This document shows, piece after piece, positions 29,280 through 37,810 of a stretch of 64,000 nt of DNA. The notes under the pieces were generated by a model, which saw only the letters and a program-made list of their open reading frames with translations, was not told the origin of the DNA and ran no database searches. The position numbers and the translations under genes are program-made. Position 1 is the first letter of the stretch. Each line of letters begins with the position of its first letter. Source of the stretch: an uncultured Clostridia bacterium (GTDB taxonomy: Bacteria; Bacillota; Clostridia; Christensenellales; CAG-917); assembly GCA_944363035.1 (NCBI GenBank), contig CALVTS010000007.1, positions 1 to 64,000 on the forward strand, written 5' to 3'.

Positions 29280-29680
29280 GGTTTTACCCCCTTACAATCA
29301 GCACATAAACCCTTGAAAAGGATCTCTGCTTCATCGATCTCATCCCCGATGCAACGCTCTTTGGCGTGGCGGAGGAAGGAGCCTTCGTCCACCTCGACGT
29401 CGTGAAGTTCCCCGCAGACGGTGCACACGAAATGCGCGTGAGTGCGCGTCGTCTTGTCAAATCGGGAGGGCGCGTCGGGCACGGATATCTCCCGCACGAC
29501 TCCCTCTTTCACCAGCATATTGAGCACTCTGTACACCGTGCCCAGGCTCAGCCCCGGCACCATGTCCTTGGCGCGCTCGCACACCGTGAGCGCGGTGGGA
29601 TGGTCGGAGGAGGAAAGCACGACGCTTTCTATGGCGCTCTTCTGGCGGGTGTTGCGTTTCAAGACGTTGTCCGCTTGCAT
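29276..29680 (-). CDS. perR: Fur-family peroxide regulator PerR
   Basis: Metal-dependent repressor of 134 residues. It has an N-terminal winged helix ([16 protein letters not shown] as recognition region) and a C-terminal metal and dimer domain with [17 protein letters not shown] and a second CxxC (CADC) for structural zinc. The Asp in RFD and the HAH motif match the regulatory iron site of PerR. I prefer PerR over Fur because the gene is translationally coupled to a peroxide-reducing rubrerythrin fusion, but Fur cannot be ruled out. The start has AAGGAGGAGAA. A Fur/PerR box overlaps its promoter, consistent with autorepression. Confidence 0.85.
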   Translation of the reverse strand: MQADNVLKRNTRQKSAIESVVLSSSDHPTALTVCERAKDMVPGLSLGTVYRVLNMLVKEGVVREISVPDAPSRFDKTTRTHAHFVCTVCGELHDVEVDEGSFLRHAKERCIGDEIDEAEILFKGLCADCKGVKP

Positions 29681-29693
29681 TTCTCCTCCTTAA

Positions 29694-29708
29694 CGATAAT
29701 CGTTATCA
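29694..29708. promoter_or_regulatory. Fur/PerR operator
   Basis: CGATAATCGTTATCA matches the 7-1-7 consensus TGATAATNATTATCA at 12 of 14 positions. An overlapping TTATCATTATCATAA (29703-29717) extends it across the -10. It lies between the promoter and the ribosome binding site of perR. Confidence 0.75.
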
Positions 29709-29710
29709 TT

Positions 29711-29739
29711 ATCATAACGCAGTATTCGGGCATTGTCAA
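29711..29739 (-). promoter_or_regulatory. Promoter of the perR operon
   Basis: TTGACA (29739-29734), 17-base spacer, TATGAT (29716-29711) on the minus strand. The -10 is covered by the Fur/PerR box. Confidence 0.8.
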
Positions 29740-29830
29740 CAAAAAAACGGGGAAGGGGGAAACTTTTTTCGCGGACGGGAAAACGGAAAATTAAAATCAT
29801 AAACAATTAAACTAATTTTCGGTTTTGGTA

Positions 29831-29859
29831 TTGACACTTCAATCGGAGTAAAGTATCAT
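29831..29859 (+). promoter_or_regulatory. Promoter of the SCP2/aminotransferase pair
   Basis: TTGACA (29831-29836), 17-base spacer, TATCAT (29854-29859). Confidence 0.75.
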
Positions 29860-29943
29860 ATAAAACAGAACAAGTCTATTTTAAAGCGGTTTCGGAGGGG
29901 GAGAGCGAGCTTTTTTCCTTCGCGCTGCGGTAAAGGAGGAATT

Positions 29944-30738
29944 ATGGACAATGTCACAAGAGCAAAGATAAATCTGTTCGCGGTGCTCCGCAACATCGAG
30001 GATCTTTGCACTATGGATCCCGTTTCCAAGGATCTCATCAAGGGCGTCGATCTCGGCGTGGAATTCAACGTGCCGGAAGTCGGCTCTGCGGTGCTGACCT
30101 TCAAAGACGGCAAGTGCACCTTTACGAGAGGCAAAGGGAAGTCCGCTCTCAAGCTGTATTTCACCTCTCCCGAGCACTTCAACAACCTCATCGCGCCGCC
30201 CGTCGATCCCAAGACCGGCAAACCCAAGATGGTCATCCCCATCTTCTACAACGTGTTCAAAGTGGGATTCCTGCTCGACACCTTCACCAAGCTCGCGGAC
30301 AGACTGAGCCATTATCTCCAGCCCGCTCCCGACAAGAAGGATGAGCTCCTGAAAGATCCCGCCTACTTCGAGGCGAACACCATCCTCACCGCTTACACCG
30401 CTTTCTATGCCATGAGCGAGATCGCCAACAGCGACTTCGTGGGCAAGGCGATCGCCCGTCGTATGCCCGACGGCGTCATCGCGTGCGAAGTCGGCGGCAC
30501 CGATCTTGCGATGAACATCACCATCAAGAATCACGTCTTCGTCACCAACAAGGGCAAGGTCAAAGAGCCTCGCGCCACGATGGTGTTCGGCGATCTGCAG
30601 TTTGCGCACGATCTTCTGAACGGCAAGACTTCCAGCTTCACCGGCATGGGTACCGGGCAGTTCCAGGTCAAGGGCTTCGTCGAGATGCTCGAACAGATGG
30701 CGAAACTGCTCTCGCAAGTCAGCATCTATCTCGGTTAA
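29944..30738 (+). CDS. Possible SCP2-like lipid-binding protein
   Basis: The 264-residue product is cytosolic, with no signal peptide. Two segments have the rhythm of the sterol carrier protein 2 fold: residues about 45-85 (AVLTFKDGKCTFTRGKGKS, then LYFTSPEHFNNLI) and residues about 175-264 (DLAMNITI, MVFGDLQFAHDLLNGKTSS, then a long C-terminal amphipathic helix). I infer a lipid or hydrophobic-ligand carrier; no residue proves it. The ribosome binding site is TAAAGGAGGAATT. It is followed 10 bases later by an aminotransferase gene, so the two probably share a substrate or pathway that I cannot name. Confidence 0.55.
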   Translation: MDNVTRAKINLFAVLRNIEDLCTMDPVSKDLIKGVDLGVEFNVPEVGSAVLTFKDGKCTFTRGKGKSALKLYFTSPEHFNNLIAPPVDPKTGKPKMVIPIFYNVFKVGFLLDTFTKLADRLSHYLQPAPDKKDELLKDPAYFEANTILTAYTAFYAMSEIANSDFVGKAIARRMPDGVIACEVGGTDLAMNITIKNHVFVTNKGKVKEPRATMVFGDLQFAHDLLNGKTSSFTGMGTGQFQVKGFVEMLEQMAKLLSQVSIYLG

Positions 30739-30748
30739 GGAGGAAATT

Positions 30749-32035
30749 ATGAATCTCAACTACACACCCAAGAAAATATACGACGTATCAAAAAGCCAGG
30801 AGGCTTTCAAGCGCGCGCTCAAAGTCGTGCCCGCAGGCATCTACGGTCACCTCGGACCTTCCGAAGGGTGCATGATCCCCGTCAGTTCCTATCCGCTCTT
30901 CATGTCCAAGGCACAGGGCGCGTATTTCTGGGACCTCGACGGCAACAAGTTCATCGACTATATGTGCGCCTACGGCCCCAACTTCCTCGGCTACAACGAC
31001 CCCGACGTTGACGCGGCGGCGCTGGAACAGCTCAAAAAGGGCAACTGCGTCACTCTCGCCTCCGATCTGCTCATCGAGTTTGCCGAAGAGATGGTCAACA
31101 CCATCAATATGGCGGACTGGGCGTTCTTTGCCAAAAACGGCGGCGACGCCACCAGCTTCGCGGTCATGATCGCCCGTGCGTATACCAACCGCAAGAAGGT
31201 CGTCCTGGTCAGCGGCTACTATCACGGCGTCGCTCCCTGGATGCAGAAGCTGGGCTATGCCGGCGTGACCGAAGAGGACATCGCCAACAACCTCTACATC
31301 GATTGGAACGCTCCCGACCAGTTCGAGAAGCTCATCAAGAAGTATCCCGGTCAGATCGCGGCGCTCATCGCCACGCCTTACTATCATCCCACTTTCGTGG
31401 ACAACCAGCTTCCCCCCGAGGGCTATTGGCAGAAGATGCGCAAGCTCTGCGACGACAACGGCATCATCCTCATATTTGACGACGTGCGCGCGGGATTCCG
31501 CATCGACGAGAAGGGCAGCGACTATCACTACGGCATCAAGTCCGACCTCTCCTGCTTCTGCAAAGCCATCGCGAACGGCTACAACGTCTCTGCGGTCTGC
31601 GGCGTCGAGAAGCTCAAAAACGCCACTTCCGACATCATGTACACCGGCAGCTACTGGCTCTCCGCCGTCCCCTTCGCCGCAGGTATCGCCACCATCAGGA
31701 AAGCGAAAGCCACCCATGCGGTCGAGGAGAACGCAAAGAAGGGCAAGAAGCTCACCGACGGGCTCATCGAAGTCGCCAAGGACAACGGTTTCGACCTCCG
31801 CGTGACGGGCGAACCCGCAATGTTCTATATGCGCCTCGGCAACGACTATCCCTCCACCATCCTGCATCAGGAATGGGTCGCGGAGTGCGTCAAGCGCGGA
31901 GTGTTCTTCACCTCCCACCACAACCACTTCATCAACTCGGCTCTCACCGACGCGGATATGCAGTACACCTGGGAAGTCGCCGACGAAGCGTACAAGGTGG
32001 TCAAGGCGGCGCACCCCGACGCCAAGTACATCTGA
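30749..32035 (+). CDS. Class III (glutamate-1-semialdehyde-type) aminotransferase
   Basis: PLP enzyme of 428 residues of the GSA-aminomutase-like branch of class III aminotransferases. K272 in FCKAIANGYN would form the Schiff base, D244 in IFDDVRAGFR would bind the pyridine nitrogen, and SGYYHG near 156 matches the ring-stacking region. The residues AFFAKNGGDAT near 126 correspond to the (N/S)(S/G)G(T/S)EA loop but read GGDAT. No other haem-synthesis gene is near, so a true hemL role is unlikely. Pairing with the SCP2-like gene and a shared promoter suggest a specialised amine or keto-acid substrate. The ribosome binding site is TTAAGGAGGAAATT. Confidence 0.8.
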   Translation: MNLNYTPKKIYDVSKSQEAFKRALKVVPAGIYGHLGPSEGCMIPVSSYPLFMSKAQGAYFWDLDGNKFIDYMCAYGPNFLGYNDPDVDAAALEQLKKGNCVTLASDLLIEFAEEMVNTINMADWAFFAKNGGDATSFAVMIARAYTNRKKVVLVSGYYHGVAPWMQKLGYAGVTEEDIANNLYIDWNAPDQFEKLIKKYPGQIAALIATPYYHPTFVDNQLPPEGYWQKMRKLCDDNGIILIFDDVRAGFRIDEKGSDYHYGIKSDLSCFCKAIANGYNVSAVCGVEKLKNATSDIMYTGSYWLSAVPFAAGIATIRKAKATHAVEENAKKGKKLTDGLIEVAKDNGFDLRVTGEPAMFYMRLGNDYPSTILHQEWVAECVKRGVFFTSHHNHFINSALTDADMQYTWEVADEAYKVVKAAHPDAKYI

Positions 32036-32055
32036 AAAGAGTAAACCAAACCTAA

Positions 32056-32083
32056 AAAAGCCGCTCTTCGGAGCGGCTTTTCC
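32056..32083. terminator. Terminator
   Basis: AAAAGCCGCTC, tetraloop TTCG, GAGCGGCTTTTCC. It lies between convergent genes. Confidence 0.85.
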
Positions 32084-32099
32084 TTTTGACGGAAAGAGG

Positions 32100-33596
32100 T
32101 TAGACAGTCCTCCCTTCCGTGAACGCCTTTATCACGGGGAGGACCTCCATGCCCGCGCGGGCGAAGGAGGAGGCAAGAGCTTCGGCGTCCGCGATCCCGA
32201 ACGCGTTGGAGGAAAAGTAGTCTTGCAGGGCGGCGTTCATCCTCTCCCTCCCCGAAAGGGAGAGCAGGGCGTCAAAAAGAAGCAACCCTTTGCAGTAGGT
32301 CACGGCAACGTATTCGCCGTTGGTGAGATAGGAGGAGAGGGGGCGGTCCATCCTGCCGTCGAACCCGACGTCGGCGGGGAGGGAGGAGTATCGGGCGTAA
32401 TAGGAGGAGGCGGAACGCACCGAGGAAAGATATACATCCCTTTCCCCTCGGCACAGGAAGAAATATGCGGCGGAAAATTCCGTGAGCCCCTCGTCCAGCC
32501 AGGGGGAGTTGAGCTGATCTGAGCCTACGACCCCGAACCACCACTGGTGCGCTATCTCGTGCACGAGAGTGAGGCGGAACTCCTCCTCGTCCGTGACGGA
32601 CGTGTCCACCGCCGCCAGCGCTCCGTATTCCATCCCGCCCGCGCCTACGGGCGCTTGCACCAGGGTGAGGACGGGATAGGGATAATCCCCGAACGTCTCA
32701 GAGAAAAACTCCACCGCTTCGGCGGCGAGAGAGAGCGTGTCCGCAGGGGCGGAGTCTGAGAGGAAAAAGTATTCGAGCCTGATCTTTCCCGTTTCGGTCT
32801 CCGAAAAGGAGGTCGCGTTTTCAAAGTCCTCCGAAAGGAAGAGGGCGAAGTCCCGCACCCTTTCGGCGGCGATCTCTGTCACCGTCGTCTCCCCCTTTCC
32901 CGAAGAGGAGAGTATCTCTCCCGAACAGGCGACCGCGTATCCCGAAGGCGCGGTGAGAGTGAGAAAGAAGTCCGATGTTTCAGAGAAAAAGGGGTCGCCC
33001 ACGGGGGAGTATCCCTCCGTGCGCCATCCTCCGTCCTCCCGCACGCACAGCACGGGATAGAACCCCGTGAAGTTCACCGAAGTCTCCGTCACCCCGAAGC
33101 GCGCGTTGCACTCGGGCAGAGTCAGCTCCGCCGAAAAGGAGACTGTCACCGTGTCTCCGACGGGGAGGTCGTGCTTCGCCGTCAAAAGCTCGCCGTCCTC
33201 GCTCAATTCAAAATCGGAGGTTTTCCCGTCTATTCTGACGGATGAGACCTCGATACCGCCAAAACTCTCGCCGTTGTAATAAAATTCCTCTCTCTCTTCC
33301 TCGGGACAGGGCGGCGCGTCCGCGTCCTTTGAAAAGGCGTTGGGATAGAGGTGGAACGCAAGCTCGTCAAGGTGCTCTCCCGTGTCGTTTGTGAAGAGCA
33401 CCTCCTCTTTTAGGGTCGCCGTCCGCTCTCCGTCGAAGGTCAGCGTCATGTCGTAGACGGAGCGGGGGGAGAGGGGGGAGGGCAGTCCGTCGTCGCAGGC
33501 GCAAAGGAGGACGAGACAAACTCCCAGCGCGAGCAGTACGGGGAGAAGAAGAACTTTGCGGGAAATGCGGCGGGGGTGTGCGGGATGTCTTTTCAT
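32100..33596 (-). CDS. M1-family (aminopeptidase N-like) lipoprotein metallopeptidase
   Basis: Surface zinc peptidase of 498 residues. The lipoprotein signal has CAC at the cleavage site (Cys34). The gluzincin motif is H346EIAH with E369 in WLDEGLTEF, and the exopeptidase loop is a variant G320GMEYG in place of GAMEN. The protein is short for the M1 family: it has the N-terminal beta domain and the catalytic domain but no large C-terminal HEAT-like domain. The start codon overlaps the stop of the upstream PRC-barrel gene (ATGA), so it is translationally coupled. The substrate is unknown, perhaps peptides at the cell surface. Confidence 0.85.
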   Translation of the reverse strand: MKRHPAHPRRISRKVLLLPVLLALGVCLVLLCACDDGLPSPLSPRSVYDMTLTFDGERTATLKEEVLFTNDTGEHLDELAFHLYPNAFSKDADAPPCPEEEREEFYYNGESFGGIEVSSVRIDGKTSDFELSEDGELLTAKHDLPVGDTVTVSFSAELTLPECNARFGVTETSVNFTGFYPVLCVREDGGWRTEGYSPVGDPFFSETSDFFLTLTAPSGYAVACSGEILSSSGKGETTVTEIAAERVRDFALFLSEDFENATSFSETETGKIRLEYFFLSDSAPADTLSLAAEAVEFFSETFGDYPYPVLTLVQAPVGAGGMEYGALAAVDTSVTDEEEFRLTLVHEIAHQWWFGVVGSDQLNSPWLDEGLTEFSAAYFFLCRGERDVYLSSVRSASSYYARYSSLPADVGFDGRMDRPLSSYLTNGEYVAVTYCKGLLLFDALLSLSGRERMNAALQDYFSSNAFGIADAEALASSFARAGMEVLPVIKAFTEGRTV

Positions 33597-34411
33597 TTCG
33601 AGGATAAAGTCAGCTCCATCAGCTTGCCGTGTCTGCGGACGGTCTCCACCGTCTCCACGGTGACGCGCTCTCCCTTGGAGGCGAGCTTTTCGCCGGAATA
33701 GGAGGAGATGTCTGCGGTGAGGGTCCTGCCCAGCAGAAAATTGTAGTCCGCGATTATGCGGTGCGGGGTGAAATCCTCTCCTCCCGCCGAAACGGGCGTT
33801 TTCATCGCCTCCGCGACGGGGTAAAACCCTTCCTCCTCATCCCCGCTTGCGGGAAAGACGGGGAGGGCGACATATCCCGTCGGGTCTCCTCCCTTTGACG
33901 GGTCGGGGCGGCGGGACGGGGGAGGGGCGAGCGCACGGACGGGATAATCGGACTCCGCTTTCGGGAAGGACGCGGGCTTTTTTCTGCCGTTCGCGCCCTC
34001 TTTCAGTATCAGCACATCCCCGAACGCGAGAAAGGAGGAGGGGGAGTACGCCGTGCCTTCCGCCGTGAGACTGCGCACCTTTCCCGTTCGGGAGAAGAGC
34101 ACGTCCTCCACCTCTCCCTTTTTCTTCCCCCCCGCCGTATACACCCTTTTCCCGACGAGGGAGTAGAGGAGAGGGGTGAGATCGGCGTCCTGAGGGGAGA
34201 TGAGGGCAAACTCGTCGTCCGCCATCACCGCGTCCTTCACCGAGGATGCGGCGGAGTAGGGCAACAGCGCGTCGCCCTCATCGCGGGAGATCCCGAAATA
34301 TACAATATTCCGACAATTTTCGTCAAAATATACATTGCTCACGGAGCCGAGCAGGGCGCAACCGCGCTTGCAAATGACGTCGCTATTCATCAAAGAGGAA
34401 AGGGCGGGCAT
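33593..34411 (-). CDS. PRC-barrel domain protein
   Basis: Cytosolic protein of 272 residues with two PRC-barrel-like units (about 8-75, with GSVSNVYFDENCRNIVYFGI; about 90-150, with GKRVYTAGGKKKGEVEDVLF), then a Pro/Ser-rich linker and a basic C-terminal region. PRC barrels in Clostridia (YlmC/YmxH-type) are often linked to sporulation and RNA or membrane-associated complexes, but the exact role is unknown. The start is the ATG at 34411 with GGAGGTGTATC; the longer frame to 34480 has no ribosome binding site. It is coupled to the M1 peptidase gene. Confidence 0.75.
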   Translation of the reverse strand: MPALSSLMNSDVICKRGCALLGSVSNVYFDENCRNIVYFGISRDEGDALLPYSAASSVKDAVMADDEFALISPQDADLTPLLYSLVGKRVYTAGGKKKGEVEDVLFSRTGKVRSLTAEGTAYSPSSFLAFGDVLILKEGANGRKKPASFPKAESDYPVRALAPPPSRRPDPSKGGDPTGYVALPVFPASGDEEEGFYPVAEAMKTPVSAGGEDFTPHRIIADYNFLLGRTLTADISSYSGEKLASKGERVTVETVETVRRHGKLMELTLSSK

Positions 34412-34560
34412 GATACACCTCCGCATCAGGATATGTGCCTCGGCGAGAGCATATGAGCGGTTTTTTGCGAAAATGCGCATTTTGCGCGCCGAAACCGTAG
34501 ATCATATACCCTTTTGATACGCCGAAAGCAAGAAAAGATGACGTGAAAACTCAAGTTATT

Positions 34561-34606
34561 CACCGAGTTGTCCACAATTTTAAGTCGAAATGTGCACAAC
34601 TCGGTG
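34561..34606. repeat. Inverted repeat with DnaA-box-like ends
   Basis: CACCGAGTTGTCCACA (34561-34576) faces TGTGCACAACTCGGTG (34591-34606), with 15 of 16 positions pairing across a 14-base loop. TTGTCCACA differs from the DnaA box TTATCCACA at one position. No T tract follows, so it is not a standard terminator. Confidence 0.5.
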
Positions 34607-34657
34607 GACAAGGGCGTATTTTTATGCTTTCGTGCATATGTTCAAAACTGAAACGAT

Positions 34658-35371
34658 ATGCAAAATTCGGCAGGCGGAAAAAGTGCAACGGCGATGAAAT
34701 GGGCGATCGCGGGATTCGCGATCATTTTCGCCCTCCTCTCCGCTCCCGCCGCCGCGCTTGCCGTCTCCGCGCTCGAGCCCGCCCGCACCGTGGTCGTGGA
34801 CGCGGGACACGGCGGGATGGACGGCGGTGTGACGGGGGTGAACACGGGGGTGAAGGAGAGCGACCTCAATCTCGTCATGGCGAAATTGCTGGGCGAGTAT
34901 CTGGAAAGCGGCGGCTTTGACGTGGTGTACACGCGCAGGACTTCGGGCGGATTGTATAAGGAGGGGGACGTCAACAAGAAGTCGGCGGATATGCACCGCC
35001 GCGCCGAGATCATCTCCCGCGCGGATCCCGTCGCCGTCGTCAGCATACACATGAACACCTTTTTCCAAAAGTCCAGGAGGGGAGCGCAGGTGTTTTTCGA
35101 CCCCTCTTCCGCAAAAGGGGAGTCCCTTGCCCTGGCGGTGCAGGAGGAACTCAACCGCACATTCAATCTCCCGGACGCGGGGAGGGGCTTTTCCCCTCTC
35201 GGCGCGGACAAGTTCATCCTGCAACAGAGCTCTGCGCCCTCCGTCATCGTGGAGTGCGGCTTTTTGTCCAATCCCTCGGACGAGGCGCATCTTCTCGACG
35301 CCGATTACAGGGCGAGATTCGCTTACTCTATCTTTGTCGCCATCGCCGCCTATCTTTCCTCCGAAGCGTGA
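34658..35371 (+). CDS. cwlD: N-acetylmuramoyl-L-alanine amidase, CwlD-like
   Basis: Zinc amidase of the Amidase_3 family, 237 residues. The sequence VVVDAGHGGMDGG supplies H51, KESDLNLVMAK supplies E67 and SIHMNTF supplies H131. A late VIVECGFLSN gives the catalytic Glu. An N-terminal hydrophobic segment (about 14-36) exports it. Size and motifs resemble CwlD, which removes peptide side chains for muramic-lactam formation in the spore cortex and acts with PdaA; this role is inferred. The start is not certain: neither the ATG at 34658 nor the one at 34694 has a good ribosome binding site. Confidence 0.8.
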   Translation: MQNSAGGKSATAMKWAIAGFAIIFALLSAPAAALAVSALEPARTVVVDAGHGGMDGGVTGVNTGVKESDLNLVMAKLLGEYLESGGFDVVYTRRTSGGLYKEGDVNKKSADMHRRAEIISRADPVAVVSIHMNTFFQKSRRGAQVFFDPSSAKGESLALAVQEELNRTFNLPDAGRGFSPLGADKFILQQSSAPSVIVECGFLSNPSDEAHLLDADYRARFAYSIFVAIAAYLSSEA

Positions 35372-35563
35372 GGCATCGCCCGTTATCCGAAAAGGTCAGG
35401 ATCCCGAAAGCAATGTTGAGAGAGTGAAAATTCTCCGAAAAACACGGCTTACTGCGGTTTGCGTGGAGGGTTTGCTCCCTTTCGTCATGCGCGGGCTACG
35501 ACGGGGATGATGCGTCCTCGGCGTCCGCTCGGGCTTAACGGACGGTTTTGGAGGGGGAATCTG

Positions 35564-35592
35564 TTGATTTTGTTTGGTGGATAAGTTATAAT
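35564..35592 (+). promoter_or_regulatory. Promoter of radC
   Basis: TTGATT (35564-35569), 17-base spacer, TATAAT (35587-35592). Confidence 0.75.
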
Positions 35593-35640
35593 TTTTCAGT
35601 ATCTTACTTACGGCGCGCACGCGCGCGGTGCGGAGGAAGT

Positions 35641-36315
35641 ATGGGCACACACGACGGGCACAGGATGCGGGTGCGGGAAAAGATCTCCGCAACCGGGACG
35701 GCATCCCTTCCCGACCACGAAGTTTTGGAATATATCCTCTTTGCCTTTGTCCCGCGCAGGAACACCAACGAGATAGCGCACGCGCTCACGGAAAAGTTCG
35801 GTGATTTCGCGGATGTGCTCAATGCGGACGAGGAGGCGTTGAGGAGCGTCCCCGGCATGACGGAAAACGCGGCGTTGTTCCTCTCCGTCCTGCCCGAGCT
35901 CTTTCGCCGTTACGCGGTCTGTTCCTCCCGAAAGCGTCCCGTCGTCTCGGGCAGAAAGGCGGTGAGGGAATATATCGCCAAGGAGATGTTCGGTATGCCC
36001 GTGGAAGTGGCGGGACTTGCCGCGCTCAACGTGCATGACGGGCTCATCCGATTTGAAAGACCCGCCTACGGCACGGGGGACGGCGTCGCGCTTTCGGCAA
36101 GGGACGCGGTGGAGTTCGCTCTGCGCACCAAGGCGGTGTCCGTGGTCATCGCGCACAATCATCCGGGCGGCGATCCCCGCCCCTCCCAACAGGACTACGA
36201 CCTCACCTGCGAGATATCTCGGGTGCTTGGGAGCATAGGGGTCAGGCTTGCGGATCACATCATTTATACGGATACGGATAGCTTTTCTTTCAAGGACAAC
36301 GGACTGCTCGAGTAG
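35641..36315 (+). CDS. radC: RadC/MPN-domain protein
   Basis: The 224-residue product has an N-terminal helix-hairpin-helix region (SVPGMTENAALFL) and a C-terminal JAB1/MPN domain with the HNHPGGDPRPSQQD metal motif. RadC proteins were once assigned to DNA repair, but their biochemical role is unsettled. The start is at 35641 with CGGAGGAAGT; the longer frame covers the promoter. gltX follows after 18 bases, so the two may be co-transcribed. Confidence 0.9.
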   Translation: MGTHDGHRMRVREKISATGTASLPDHEVLEYILFAFVPRRNTNEIAHALTEKFGDFADVLNADEEALRSVPGMTENAALFLSVLPELFRRYAVCSSRKRPVVSGRKAVREYIAKEMFGMPVEVAGLAALNVHDGLIRFERPAYGTGDGVALSARDAVEFALRTKAVSVVIAHNHPGGDPRPSQQDYDLTCEISRVLGSIGVRLADHIIYTDTDSFSFKDNGLLE

Positions 36316-36333
36316 CGGTCGCACGAGGTGAAA

Positions 36334-37776
36334 ATGGACGGTACTGTCAGGACAAGATTCGCCCCCTCTCCCACGGGGTTCATGCACATAGGCAACCTGC
36401 GCACGGGGCTTTACGCCTATCTTTTCGCGAGGCACAACGGCGGGAGATTCATCCTGCGCATAGAGGATACAGACCGCGAACGTATGGTGGAGGGCGCCGA
36501 GGATATGGTATATCGCACCCTCGCCACGGCGGGTATGGACTATGACGAAGGTCCCGACAAGGGGGGAGAGTACGGTCCGTACGTGCAGAGCGAGCGCGCG
36601 GGCATATACCGCGAATACGCCGAAAAGCTGGTGGAGCTGGGCGGCGCGTACTATTGCTTCTGCACCAAGGAGAGGCTGGAAAGTCTGCACGGCGAAAACG
36701 GCACTCACACCTACGACCGCCATTGCCGCGATCTTTCTCGGGAGGAGGTGCGCGCGAGGCTCGCGGCGGGGGAACCTTACGTCATCCGCCAAAAGGTGCC
36801 CGACGGAGTGGTGTCCTCCTATCGCGACATGGTGTTCGGCGAGATCTCGGTGGCGTCGGAGGACATCGAGGACGGCGTACTTCTGAAATCGGACGGGATG
36901 CCCACCTACAATTTTGCCAACGTGGTGGACGACCATCTCATGGGCATCACCCACGTGATACGCGGCACGGAATATCTGAGCTCCACTCCCAAATACAATC
37001 TCATCTACGACGCGTTCGGCTGGGAGCGTCCGCAGTATATGCACCTGCCCCCCATCATGAAGGACGCGAGCAGGAAACTCTCCAAGCGTTACGGCGACGC
37101 CAACTTCGAGGATTTCGTCTCGAAGGGATATCTTCCCGAAGCCGTGGTCAATTACGTTGCGCTCCTCGGCTGGTGTCCCAAAAACAACGCCGAAAAGATG
37201 ACCATGAAAGAGATGATCGAGCAGTTCGACGTGGACGGCATCTCGGTGTCGAGCTCCATCTTCGACGAGGCGAAGATGAGATGGCTCAACGGGGAGTATC
37301 TCAAAGCCATGAGCGAGGAGGAGTTCTTTTCGGTGTCCGCGCCCTGGATCGCGAAAGCGGACCCCGACGGCAGATTTGACCAAAGGGAGATATCCCGCCT
37401 CATGCAGACCCGCGCGGACGTCCTCGGCGACATCCCGGAAAAGATAGCCTTCCTCAACGAGTTCGGCAGATACGACCTCGGGATGTACGAGCACAAAAAG
37501 ATGAAAATGGACGTTGAAGTCGCAAAACGCGCCGTTAAAGTGGCGATAAGCGCAGTAGAAGGGCTTGACGTCTGGACGGAAGACAGCATCCGTACGGCGG
37601 TGTGTCTCGCCGCCGAGAAGGAGGGGATGAAGAGCGGTCAGGTGATGTTCGGGATGCGCGTCGCGTTGACGGGACAGCCTTCGACGCCCGGCGGCGCCAT
37701 GGAGATGGCGGTCGTTTTGGGCAAAGACGAAAGCCTGAGGAGACTGCGTTTTTCAGACGCGTTGCTCAGAGAGTAA
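36334..37776 (+). CDS. gltX: Glutamyl-tRNA synthetase
   Basis: Class I synthetase of 480 residues with the HIGN signature (H18-N21, the HIGH equivalent) and K248LSKR (KMSKS equivalent). The anticodon-binding helical C-terminal domain follows. If the organism lacks GlnRS it would also charge tRNA-Gln for amidation, as in most Bacillota; the window does not show this. A GTG at 36328 or the ATG at 36334 may start translation; the GAGG at 36325 favours the ATG. Confidence 0.96.
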   Translation: MDGTVRTRFAPSPTGFMHIGNLRTGLYAYLFARHNGGRFILRIEDTDRERMVEGAEDMVYRTLATAGMDYDEGPDKGGEYGPYVQSERAGIYREYAEKLVELGGAYYCFCTKERLESLHGENGTHTYDRHCRDLSREEVRARLAAGEPYVIRQKVPDGVVSSYRDMVFGEISVASEDIEDGVLLKSDGMPTYNFANVVDDHLMGITHVIRGTEYLSSTPKYNLIYDAFGWERPQYMHLPPIMKDASRKLSKRYGDANFEDFVSKGYLPEAVVNYVALLGWCPKNNAEKMTMKEMIEQFDVDGISVSSSIFDEAKMRWLNGEYLKAMSEEEFFSVSAPWIAKADPDGRFDQREISRLMQTRADVLGDIPEKIAFLNEFGRYDLGMYEHKKMKMDVEVAKRAVKVAISAVEGLDVWTEDSIRTAVCLAAEKEGMKSGQVMFGMRVALTGQPSTPGGAMEMAVVLGKDESLRRLRFSDALLRE

Positions 37777-37810
37777 GGGGACCGAAAGCAAATTTTACGG
37801 GGAAGAGAAG

